In this document: positions 1 through 5,000 of the stretch, piece after piece
Layout of the letters: every line of letters begins with the position of its first letter
How positions within the stretch are numbered: position 1 is the stretch's first letter
Source: Aquificaceae bacterium
GTDB taxonomy: Bacteria; Aquificota; Aquificia; Aquificales; Aquificaceae
NCBI GenBank assembly: GCA_015487535.1
Contig: WFPN01000105.1
Span: 1 to 7,671, forward strand
Direction: 5' to 3'
DNA: 7,671 nucleotides
Position numbers and translations under genes: made by a program
The notes under the pieces: generated by a model
What the model was told of the DNA's origin: nothing
The model's database searches: none
The model's input: only the letters and a program-made list of their open reading frames with translations

Positions 1-57
1 AAGGAGGCCGTTCAGCTGGTCGGGGGAGACCTGCCCTCAACCAAGGGAGCCCTCTAA
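1..57 (+). CDS. 3' end of an unidentified protein gene (partial)
   Basis: The first reading frame is open for 18 codons from the window edge and stops at TAA 55-57. It reads K-E-A-V-Q-L-V-G-G-D-L-P-S-T-K-G-A-L. This is too short to identify a family, and I do not recognise the C-terminus. Support for a real gene end is indirect. The stop codon lies in the loop of a convincing plus-strand terminator hairpin, and the next gene (rluD) runs in the opposite direction and ends inside this frame, as at the other convergent junctions in the window. The overlap with rluD is 21 nt. The alternative is that the open frame is chance. Confidence 0.5.
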   Translation, partial: KEAVQLVGGDLPSTKGAL

Positions 58-1008
58 CTCCCTTATCTTTTTTAGGACGCTCCTGAAGGGCTCCGGGTCT
101 TCGATCTCGAACTCCATCCATCTGCCGGTAGATGGATGATAGAACCCGAGCCTGTAAGCCACCAGCATGTTACAACCTCTCAAAGAATCAAGTATCTCCT
201 TCGGGATAGAGCTGCTTTTGAAACCGTAAGCTCTGTCTCCCAAGATGGGGTGGCCTATCGAGGAGAGATGAACCCTTATCTGATGGGTTCTTCCCGTGTA
301 TATCTTCACTCTGAGAAGCGTGGTCTCCGTCTTGGGAAATCTCTCCAAGACCCAGAACTCGCTCTTCGCAGGCTTGGAGCTGCTCGAGAACACGGAGAAC
401 TTCTTCCTGTGAACGGGGTGCCTCCCTATGGGTAGCTCTATGATCCCGTGATCCCTCTCGACTACACCCTTCACGACAGCCCTGTATAGCTTCTCCGTCC
501 TTCTCTCTGCGAACTGCCGAACCAGATCCCTGTGCGCCGAATCGTTCTTTGCAACTACCATGAGCCCGGCCGTCTCCTTGTCCAGCCTGTGGACTATGCC
601 CGGTCTCTCCACGCCGCCTATGGAGGAGAGCTCCTTCACATGATGCAGAAGGGCGTTCACCAGGGTTCCAGAGGTGTAGCCGGGCGATGGATGAACTACG
701 AGCCCGCAGGGTTTCACGATAACCAGGAGGTCATCGTCCTCATAGACTATATCTAATGGTATGTCTTCGGGCTCGATCTCCAAAGGTTCGGGCTCCGGTA
801 TGCTGAGAAGGATAGTGTCTCCAGATCTGATTTTCCTCGCCGGTTTCCTCACCTCCTCGGAGTTCACCAGGACGTACCCGGACTCTATGAGCCTCTTTAC
901 GTACGTTCTTGAGATCTCTGGATAGACCTTGCTGAGGAACTGGTCTAGCCTCTTTCCCTCTTCGTCGGGAGGTACTTTGAACTCAAGGGTTTCCGTTATC
1001 TTCTTCAT
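37..1008 (-). CDS. rluD: RluA/RluD-family 23S rRNA pseudouridine synthase
   Basis: A 323-residue cytoplasmic enzyme that isomerises uridine to pseudouridine in RNA. RluD members act on the 23S rRNA helix 69 region. An N-terminal S4-type RNA-binding domain spans about residues 17-75 (RLDQFLSKVYPEISRTYVKR). The RluA-family catalytic domain follows. It contains the HRLDKETAG motif at 140-148 with the catalytic aspartate at 143, VKPCGLVVHP near 98-107, and GRTHQIRVH at 239-247. Length and domain order match full-length RluD/RluC-type enzymes. ATG 1006-1008 is the first possible start, because an in-frame stop lies three codons upstream. No good Shine-Dalgarno precedes it, and the start lies 26 nt inside the upstream small gene, so translational coupling is likely. 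The S4 domain favours RluD or RluC over RluA, but the exact uridine target is inferred from family only. Confidence 0.93.
   Translation of the reverse strand: MKKITETLEFKVPPDEEGKRLDQFLSKVYPEISRTYVKRLIESGYVLVNSEEVRKPARKIRSGDTILLSIPEPEPLEIEPEDIPLDIVYEDDDLLVIVKPCGLVVHPSPGYTSGTLVNALLHHVKELSSIGGVERPGIVHRLDKETAGLMVVAKNDSAHRDLVRQFAERRTEKLYRAVVKGVVERDHGIIELPIGRHPVHRKKFSVFSSSSKPAKSEFWVLERFPKTETTLLRVKIYTGRTHQIRVHLSSIGHPILGDRAYGFKSSSIPKEILDSLRGCNMLVAYRLGFYHPSTGRWMEFEIEDPEPFRSVLKKIRELEGSLG
43..73 (+). terminator. Probable intrinsic terminator inside the 3' end of rluD
   Basis: The left arm AAGGAG-type stem (AAGGGAG, 43-49) pairs perfectly with CTCCCTT (58-64), giving 7 bp around an 8-nt loop. After a 3-nt interruption (ATC) come six T residues (68-73). 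It would stop plus-strand transcription of the gene ending at 57, whose TAA lies in the loop. The element sits entirely within the coding sequence of the opposite-strand rluD gene. The gap between stem and T run makes it slightly imperfect. No equivalent T tract is seen on the minus strand. Confidence 0.6.
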
Positions 1009-1159
1009 CGAGCACTATCTTTATCTTTATCTCCTTGGGTTCCTCCTCCAGGTTGAGGCTCTTTATGAACCCAACTACAGTTCCTTTCAGGGCCCTCATG
1101 GGAAAGTCCTTGAGCCTGACCCTCTTTCCGTTTACTTCTAAGACTATCTCCTCCTTCAC
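983..1159 (-). CDS. Small conserved-looking hypothetical protein (58 aa) upstream of rluD
   Basis: A short frame from GTG 1157-1159 to TGA 983-985 encodes a charged protein beginning KEEIVLEVNGKRVRLKDF and ending in an acidic tail (LDEEDNGNP). The pattern is a VNGK beta-hairpin, then a hydrophobic G-T-V-V-G-F-I-K-S-L helix and a K-E-I-K-I-K-I-V strand. It resembles small uncharacterised proteins I recall from other thermophilic and sulfate-reducing bacteria, but I cannot confirm that here. No signal peptide or membrane span is visible. A GTG ten codons further upstream (1187-1189) is possible but would run into the opposite gene's start. A TAAAAT box ends 7 nt before GTG 1159, so I prefer this start and a leaderless message. 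The 3' end overlaps rluD by 26 nt in another frame, consistent with a two-gene operon. Function unknown. Confidence 0.68.
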   Translation of the reverse strand: MKEEIVLEVNGKRVRLKDFPMRALKGTVVGFIKSLNLEEEPKEIKIKIVLDEEDNGNP

Positions 1160-1183
1160 ACAATTAATTTTAAAATATCTCAG
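1160..1183. promoter_or_regulatory. Divergent promoter with palindromic shared -10 region
   Basis: This 24-nt AT-rich gap separates two divergently transcribed genes. It contains the perfect palindrome ATTTTAAAAT (1167-1176). Read on plus, TAAAAT is at 1171-1176, 7 nt before ATG 1184. Read on minus, TAAAAT is at 1172-1167, 7 nt before GTG 1159. Neither start has a Shine-Dalgarno sequence. This fits two leaderless transcripts whose -10 elements share bases 1171-1172. No convincing -35 hexamer is visible at 16-18 bp on either side, which lowers confidence. Confidence 0.5.
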
Positions 1184-1489
1184 ATGCACGTCCTCGTAAG
1201 GATATTCCTAAAAGAGAGCGAGGAGAAAAAGGGAAAGCCCCTTTACAGGCTTGTTGTGGAAGAGCTCAGGAAGAACGGCGTGGGAGGAGCCACCGTCCTT
1301 AAGGCTATCCTGGGCTACGGAACAACAGGGGAGATGCATTATGAAGGTATAGAGGCCCTCTCGTACGACCTTCCGGTTGTTATCGAGTTCGTCGAGGATG
1401 AGGAGAAGGCTATGAGCGTTATAGAGGACCTTGGGAAGGTTTTGGGAAGAGGACTTGTGACCATGGAGAGGGTGCAGGTGTGGGGATAG
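1184..1489 (+). CDS. DUF190 family PII-like protein (first copy)
   Basis: A 101-residue soluble protein of the DUF190 family. Known structures in this family have a ferredoxin-like, PII/CutA-like fold. Family landmarks are in order: an N-terminal beta strand with RIF (6-8), GKPLY (17-21), GGATVLKAILGYG (34-46), a conserved His at 52, DLPVVIEFV (62-70), and the C-terminal strand GLVTMERVQV (90-99). The usual GESD turn after the first strand is replaced by KES-E, a divergence from the second copy. It opens the plus-strand fluoride operon and overlaps the crcB start by 10 nt. The biochemical role of DUF190 is not established. Its position next to a fluoride channel suggests a regulatory or sensing subunit, by analogy with GlnK-AmtB and SbtB-SbtA. 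There is no Shine-Dalgarno; the start codon follows a TAAAAT box by 7 nt. Confidence 0.92.
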   Translation: MHVLVRIFLKESEEKKGKPLYRLVVEELRKNGVGGATVLKAILGYGTTGEMHYEGIEALSYDLPVVIEFVEDEEKAMSVIEDLGKVLGRGLVTMERVQVWG

Positions 1490-1854
1490 CCCTCGCCGTG
1501 GCCCTGGGGGGAGCCCTGGGCTCAGTTCTCAGATACCTGGTCTCTAAGTTCGTCCAGGCTAAGGTGGGTATCGACTTCCCGGTGGGAACTTTCCTCGTCA
1601 ACCTCGTGGGGGCCTTCCTGATAGGTCTGGCCTTCTCCTACCTTGTCGAGAGACTTACCCTATCTCCTGAGGTGAGAGCACTTCTGATAACGGGCTTCCT
1701 GGGAGGACTGACGACCTTCTCCACCTTCTCCTACGAGAGCTTTAACCTCCTCTTTAACGGTGAGGCTCTGAAGTTCGCCCTCTACGTTCTCGGGACTAAC
1801 TCCCTAGGCATACTGATGACGCTGATAGGTTACAACTTGGGGAGGATGCTGTGA
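1480..1854 (+). CDS. crcB: CrcB/Fluc fluoride ion channel
   Basis: A 124-residue membrane protein with four hydrophobic segments (about residues 3-20, 35-56, 66-86, 97-121). Fluc proteins assemble as antiparallel dual-topology dimers that let toxic cytoplasmic fluoride leave the cell. Family signatures are present: GGALGSVLRY (10-19), the pore region GTFLVNLVGAFLIG (36-49) with conserved Asn41, and TGFLGGLTTFSTFSYES (71-87). The last carries the phenylalanine-box residues Phe80 and Phe83 and the Thr/Ser turn that binds the central sodium in known structures. Start is GTG 1480, which overlaps the preceding DUF190 gene by 10 nt; GGAGAGG lies upstream as ribosome-binding site. The stop shares GTGA with the following DUF190 start. 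There is one crcB gene, so the channel should be a homodimer. Confidence 0.96.
   Translation: MGIALAVALGGALGSVLRYLVSKFVQAKVGIDFPVGTFLVNLVGAFLIGLAFSYLVERLTLSPEVRALLITGFLGGLTTFSTFSYESFNLLFNGEALKFALYVLGTNSLGILMTLIGYNLGRML
1839..1845 (+). promoter_or_regulatory. Ribosome binding site of second DUF190 gene
   Basis: GGGGAGG inside the crcB 3' end lies 5 nt before GTG 1851 and fixes that GTG as the start codon. It is the clearest Shine-Dalgarno in the window and contrasts with the SD-less first genes at the divergent promoters. Confidence 0.75.
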
Positions 1855-2174
1855 GGTGTGAGGAGGCTATACTTCTTAGGATATTCATAGGGGAGAGTGA
1901 CAAGCACGGGGGCAGACCCCTTTACAAGTTCATAACCGAGCTCTGCAGGGAGAGAGGCATCGCCGGGGTTACCGTATTCAGAGGGATACTCGGCTACGGA
2001 AGGTCCTCCGTTCTGCACGAGCAGAGCCTTCTCAAATTCTCCTCGGACCTTCCCATCGTCATAGAGGTGGTGGATTGTGAGGAGAAGATAGAGGAGATCC
2101 TCCCCGAGCTAAAGAAGGTGGTCGAGAACGGCCTAATAACACTGGAAAGGGTTAAGGTGATAAGGTACAATTGA
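1851..2174 (+). CDS. DUF190 family PII-like protein (second copy)
   Basis: A 107-residue DUF190 protein, closer to the typical family form than the first copy. It has RIFIGESD (10-17), GRPLY (21-25), GVTVFRGILGYG (39-50), a conserved His at 56, DLPIVIEVVD (66-75) and GLITLERVKV (94-103). Hand alignment with the upstream copy over about 97 residues without gaps gives roughly 40-45% identity, so the two are diverged paralogues rather than a recent duplication. The GTG start overlaps the crcB stop in a GTGA junction, so expression should be coupled to the channel. This copy has cysteines at residues 3, 32 and 76 that the first copy lacks. Function is unknown; a PII-like partner of the fluoride channel is inference from context. 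Confidence 0.94.
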   Translation: MRCEEAILLRIFIGESDKHGGRPLYKFITELCRERGIAGVTVFRGILGYGRSSVLHEQSLLKFSSDLPIVIEVVDCEEKIEEILPELKKVVENGLITLERVKVIRYN

Positions 2175-2178
2175 GCTC

Positions 2179-2340
2179 ATGGACGGGGATGCCTTCCTCT
2201 TTATGATACTCTCGTGGAGCCTGATCCTCGGGTTGAACCTCTTCTGCTTCACTCTCCTCTTCACTCGGGCTGAACCGCCAAGGCCCGAAGGCGTTAGGCC
2301 AAAAGGTGAGGACTTCGAAGAACCAGAAGAGATAACCTAA
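2179..2340 (+). CDS. Single-span membrane microprotein (53 aa), fluoride operon tail
   Basis: A frame from ATG 2179 to TAA 2340 begins 4 nt after the second DUF190 stop. It encodes a short acidic N-terminus (MDGDA), one strongly hydrophobic segment at about residues 6-29 (FLFMILSWSLILGLNLFCFT plus LLF), then Arg30 and a hydrophilic tail rich in Pro, Glu and Lys. Positive charges only after the helix predict N-out/C-in topology. The shape, M-I-L-S-W then G-L-N-x-F-C-F, recalls small accessory membrane proteins, but I cannot assign a family. The upstream context has only a weak GAG, so translation may be coupled to the preceding gene. The frame fills exactly the space up to the convergent tsaB gene, overlapping its stop by 4 nt. 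That, together with the composition, supports a real gene. Function unknown; an accessory role to the operon's channel is speculation. Confidence 0.72.
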   Translation: MDGDAFLFMILSWSLILGLNLFCFTLLFTRAEPPRPEGVRPKGEDFEEPEEIT

Positions 2341-2927
2341 GCGGGGGGCTTCAGGTAAAGGGGCTCCATTGCAAACACGTTCTCACCCTCCGGATTCTCC
2401 TTTAGAAACTCGTAGGCGTATATACCGCCGTAGGCGGAGAAGGGAAAGAAAGGATGGTAGTAACTTCTCTCTAAAAAGGCCGCTTCCCTGAACTTATCTA
2501 AAGTTATCCCTGAACCCTCAATCTTTTCCCCTCCGTATATCTTAACCTCGGATACGTTACCCTCCTCGAAAACCCTGTAGAAGATGTTTGTGCTCACCTT
2601 CAGAAAAGGGACCCTCGGGAAAGGAGCGGGCGTGAACTTCCCAAGGAGGTAGAGGTTTTCGAAAGAGACTATCGGCTTCTTGAGAACGTAAGCTGTAGTC
2701 TTCATAAAGGTAACCCCTATCCTCAGGGAGGTCAGGTAGCCTACGCCCACCGACACCGCGAAGGCGTCGAAATCGCTCAGGTTTATGCACTGCTCCGAGA
2801 GAACCTTAGGTAGGTTCTCGAGTGTCTTCCTGGAAGAGTCAAGGTAGTGGAGTAACTTTACCTCGCCGTCCTCCACAACGGAGAAGTTGAAGAAGGAGAA
2901 GGATGTGTCCAGGGAGAATATCCTCAT
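2337..2927 (-). CDS. tsaB: TsaB, t6A tRNA-modification complex subunit
   Basis: A 196-residue protein of the TsaB (YeaZ) family. TsaB is the non-catalytic ASKHA-fold partner of TsaD in adding threonylcarbamoyl to A37 of ANN-decoding tRNAs. Visible landmarks are the N-terminal strand with SLDTS (5-9), the dimer-interface helix region VGVGYLTSLRIG (60-71) corresponding to the family's GPGSFTGLRIG, and the C-terminal EPLYLKPP (188-195). It is shorter than the roughly 230-residue E. coli protein, and the glycine-rich motif is degenerate (G-V-G-Y-L-T-S), so it is a divergent copy. The start shares ATGA with the gatA stop, and GAGGT lies right against the ATG, too close for a normal site; reinitiation after gatA is likely. 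Confidence 0.88.
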   Translation of the reverse strand: MRIFSLDTSFSFFNFSVVEDGEVKLLHYLDSSRKTLENLPKVLSEQCINLSDFDAFAVSVGVGYLTSLRIGVTFMKTTAYVLKKPIVSFENLYLLGKFTPAPFPRVPFLKVSTNIFYRVFEEGNVSEVKIYGGEKIEGSGITLDKFREAAFLERSYYHPFFPFSAYGGIYAYEFLKENPEGENVFAMEPLYLKPPA

Positions 2928-4366
2928 ACCTCAGGGTATCTTTCGTAGTGTTTAAAGACCTGCTCCCACGCGTAGGAGACCCTGAGAAGGGTAGATTCGT
3001 CCCATGGTCTTCCTATGAGCTGGCCGCCCACGGGCAGGTTCCCGACCCAGCCTATCGGAATCGAGATACCTGGAAGCCCAGCGAGGTTCACCGGAACGGT
3101 GAGGACGTCAGAGAGGTACATCTCTATCGGGTTCTCCAGCCTCTCGCCGAGCCTGAAGGGAAGGGTTGGCGTGGTCGGACTCGCTATCAGATCTACCTCT
3201 TTGAAGGCCTTCATGAAGTCCTCGTAGATGAGTCTTCTTACCTTCTGGGCTTTGAGGTAGTATGCGTCGTAATATCCAGCCGAGAGTGCGAAGGTCCCCA
3301 GCATTATCCTTCTCTTGACCTCCGGCCCGAAGCCCTCGTCCCTAGTCTTGGAGTACATATCGAGGAGGTCCTCGTAATCCTTTGTTCTGTATCCGTACTT
3401 AACCCCATCGTATCTGGCCAGGTTGGAGGAGGCTTCAGAAGGGGCTATTATGTAGTAGGCGGGTATAGCGTACCTTACGTTCGGGAGGCTCACCTCCCTT
3501 ACCTCGCATCCCATACCTTCGAGCTCCTTCACGAAACCATCGAAGACCTCTTTTATCTCCCTCTGGAGCTCGAACTCAAAGAACTCTCTGGGAAGGCCCA
3601 CCTTGAGGCCCTTTACCTCCCTCCTCATCTCCTCCGAGTACTTGGGGACGGGGACCTTAGAGGAGGTAGAATCCCTCTCATCAAACCCGCTTATCACCTC
3701 CAGAAGGAGGGCCACGTCCTCGGTCCTGCGTGCGAAGACCCCTATCTGGTCGAGAGAGGAGGCGAAGGCCACGAGACCGTATCTCGAAACCCTGCCGTAG
3801 GTAGGTTTTATACCTATCACACCGCAGAAGCTCGCTGGTTGTCTTATGGAACCTCCCGTGTCCGAACCGAGGGATGCGGGAGCTGAGCCCACAGCGACGG
3901 TGGCCGCAGAACCTCCGGAGGATCCGCCGGGGACCCTCTCAAGATCCCAGGGGTTCTTGGTGGGGAAGAAAGCCGAGTACTCGGTGGAGGACCCCATGGC
4001 GAACTCGTCCATATTCGTCTTCCCAAGGAATATTGCCCCGGCCCTTTTGAGCCTCTCTATCACCGTTGCATCGTAAGGGGAGACGAAGTTCTCAAGTATC
4101 TTTGAAGCGCAGGTTGTTCTCTCACCCTTTATTACGATGTTGTCCTTTACAGCTATAGGAACGCCGAAGAGGGGAGCTTCCGGAGACTTCCCATCGAGCT
4201 CCTTCGCCTGCTTAGCAGCTTTCTCGTATAGGGGCGTTATGTAGGCCTTTACCTTCTCCTCAGTCTCTGAGAACCTCTCGTAGAAGGACTCGACCACCTC
4301 GGAGGGTTTAACCTCTCCTCTGGAGATAAGGTCGCGTAGTTCTTTGATTCCCTTCTGCCAAAGCAT
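2924..4366 (-). CDS. gatA: Asp-tRNA(Asn)/Glu-tRNA(Gln) amidotransferase subunit A
   Basis: The 480-residue amidase subunit of GatCAB. It hydrolyses glutamine and supplies ammonia to convert misacylated Glu-tRNA(Gln) and Asp-tRNA(Asn). The amidase-signature Ser-cisSer-Lys triad is recognisable as Lys74 (GVPIAVKDNI), Ser149 (PGGSSGGSAA) and nucleophile Ser173 (GSDTGGSIRQPASFCG). GIKPTYGRVSRYG (185-197) and the GatA-type C-terminus GLPGISIPIG follow. Length is that of a complete GatA. gatB and gatC are not in the window, so the complex is encoded at scattered loci. ATG 4364-4366 has no Shine-Dalgarno but follows TAAAAT by 6 nt, suggesting a leaderless message. It is co-transcribed with tsaB. Other amidases share the triad, but the whole sequence reads as GatA. 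Confidence 0.96.
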   Translation of the reverse strand: MLWQKGIKELRDLISRGEVKPSEVVESFYERFSETEEKVKAYITPLYEKAAKQAKELDGKSPEAPLFGVPIAVKDNIVIKGERTTCASKILENFVSPYDATVIERLKRAGAIFLGKTNMDEFAMGSSTEYSAFFPTKNPWDLERVPGGSSGGSAATVAVGSAPASLGSDTGGSIRQPASFCGVIGIKPTYGRVSRYGLVAFASSLDQIGVFARRTEDVALLLEVISGFDERDSTSSKVPVPKYSEEMRREVKGLKVGLPREFFEFELQREIKEVFDGFVKELEGMGCEVREVSLPNVRYAIPAYYIIAPSEASSNLARYDGVKYGYRTKDYEDLLDMYSKTRDEGFGPEVKRRIMLGTFALSAGYYDAYYLKAQKVRRLIYEDFMKAFKEVDLIASPTTPTLPFRLGERLENPIEMYLSDVLTVPVNLAGLPGISIPIGWVGNLPVGGQLIGRPWDESTLLRVSYAWEQVFKHYERYPEV

Positions 4367-4399
4367 GGTTATATTTTAGCCCAGAAGTATCTTTATCCT
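4367..4399. promoter_or_regulatory. Divergent promoter between gatA and the nitroreductase gene
   Basis: This 33-nt gap lies between opposite start codons. On the minus strand TAAAAT (4378-4373) sits 6 nt before the gatA ATG. On the plus strand TATCTT (4388-4393) sits 6 nt before ATG 4400, with TATATT (4370-4375) as an alternative -10. Neither gene has a Shine-Dalgarno sequence. I see no good -35 hexamers, so this is a position-and-composition argument only. Confidence 0.42.
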
Positions 4400-4996
4400 A
4401 TGGGGGTTGCCCTTCCCGGACCGAGATTAAAAGGCAGCCTGAGCCTTGAAGAGGCACTTCTCAGGAGGAGATCCTACAGGGAGTACACGGGAGAGCCTCT
4501 CACATTGGAGGAGGTCTCCCAGCTCCTGTGGGCCTCTCAAGGGGTGACCCATCCCTACGGCTTCAGGACAGCGCCCTCGGCGGGTGCCCTGTATCCACTG
4601 GAGGTTTACGTGCATCCCACCAACGTCCTCGGGCTCGAGGTGGGGATATACAGGTACGATCCTGGCAGGCATGCCCTCTTGGAGGTTAGGAAGGGTGACT
4701 TCTCACGGGAAATATACAGGGCTGGCCTCTCGCAAGAACAGATACTCTCTGCCTCCCTTATAGTTATGTTCTTCGGGGTGTTCGAGAGGACGACCGCCAA
4801 GTACGGTAGGAGGGGGATAAGGTACGTCTTCAACGAGGTGGGGCATGCGGGACAGAACCTGTATCTGCAGGCAACGGCCCTCGGTCTTGGAACCGTCGTA
4901 ATAGGGGCCTTTTACGACGAAGATCTCAGATCTATAGTGGGGTCTCCTCCTGGAGAGGAGCCGCTGTACATAATGCCGGTTGGGAGGTTAGAATAA
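4400..4996 (+). CDS. SagB-type nitroreductase-family flavoprotein
   Basis: A 198-residue member of the nitroreductase/SagB-type dehydrogenase family. These are FMN-dependent and normally dimeric. Landmarks are the N-terminal RRRSYREY (22-29), which in the family contacts the FMN phosphate, then LTLEEVSQLLWASQGVT (34-50), the SagB-type signature APSAGALYPLEVY (58-70), RYVFNEVGHAGQNLYLQA (141-158) and the flavin-site segment GLGTVVIGAF (162-171). It covers the whole single domain. There is no signal peptide and no neighbouring cyclodehydratase or peptide precursor, so a thiazole/oxazole peptide-oxidation role is not supported. Many thermophiles carry such stand-alone copies of unknown substrate. 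The start lacks a Shine-Dalgarno and lies 6 nt after a possible -10 box. The stop is 4 nt before glmS, so the two are probably co-transcribed. Confidence 0.88.
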   Translation: MGVALPGPRLKGSLSLEEALLRRRSYREYTGEPLTLEEVSQLLWASQGVTHPYGFRTAPSAGALYPLEVYVHPTNVLGLEVGIYRYDPGRHALLEVRKGDFSREIYRAGLSQEQILSASLIVMFFGVFERTTAKYGRRGIRYVFNEVGHAGQNLYLQATALGLGTVVIGAFYDEDLRSIVGSPPGEEPLYIMPVGRLE

Positions 4997-5000
4997 GGCT

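Noticed and set aside
1130..1183. Fluoride riboswitch upstream of the crcB operon
   Set aside because: The gap is only 24 nt and shows none of the conserved crcB-motif elements; the upstream DNA codes for the opposite small gene.
1187..1189. Earlier GTG start for the 58-aa protein (68 aa form)
   Set aside because: It would add residues encoded in the AT-rich promoter palindrome and overlap the opposite start codon; the sequence after GTG 1159 looks like the natural N-terminus.
2285..2305. GGCC...GGCC inverted repeat in the microprotein gene
   Set aside because: A 4-bp self-complementary repeat with no T tract on either strand; expected by chance in GC-rich coding DNA.
2903..3886. Long plus-strand open frame (327 codons) antisense to gatA
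   Set aside because: It lies almost wholly opposite gatA, whose triad motifs are complete. The translation has no recognisable domain and looks like a shadow of codon-biased coding DNA.
4990..5000. glmS ribozyme before glmS
   Set aside because: Only 4 nt separate the preceding stop from the glmS ATG, leaving no room, and no ribozyme core is visible.
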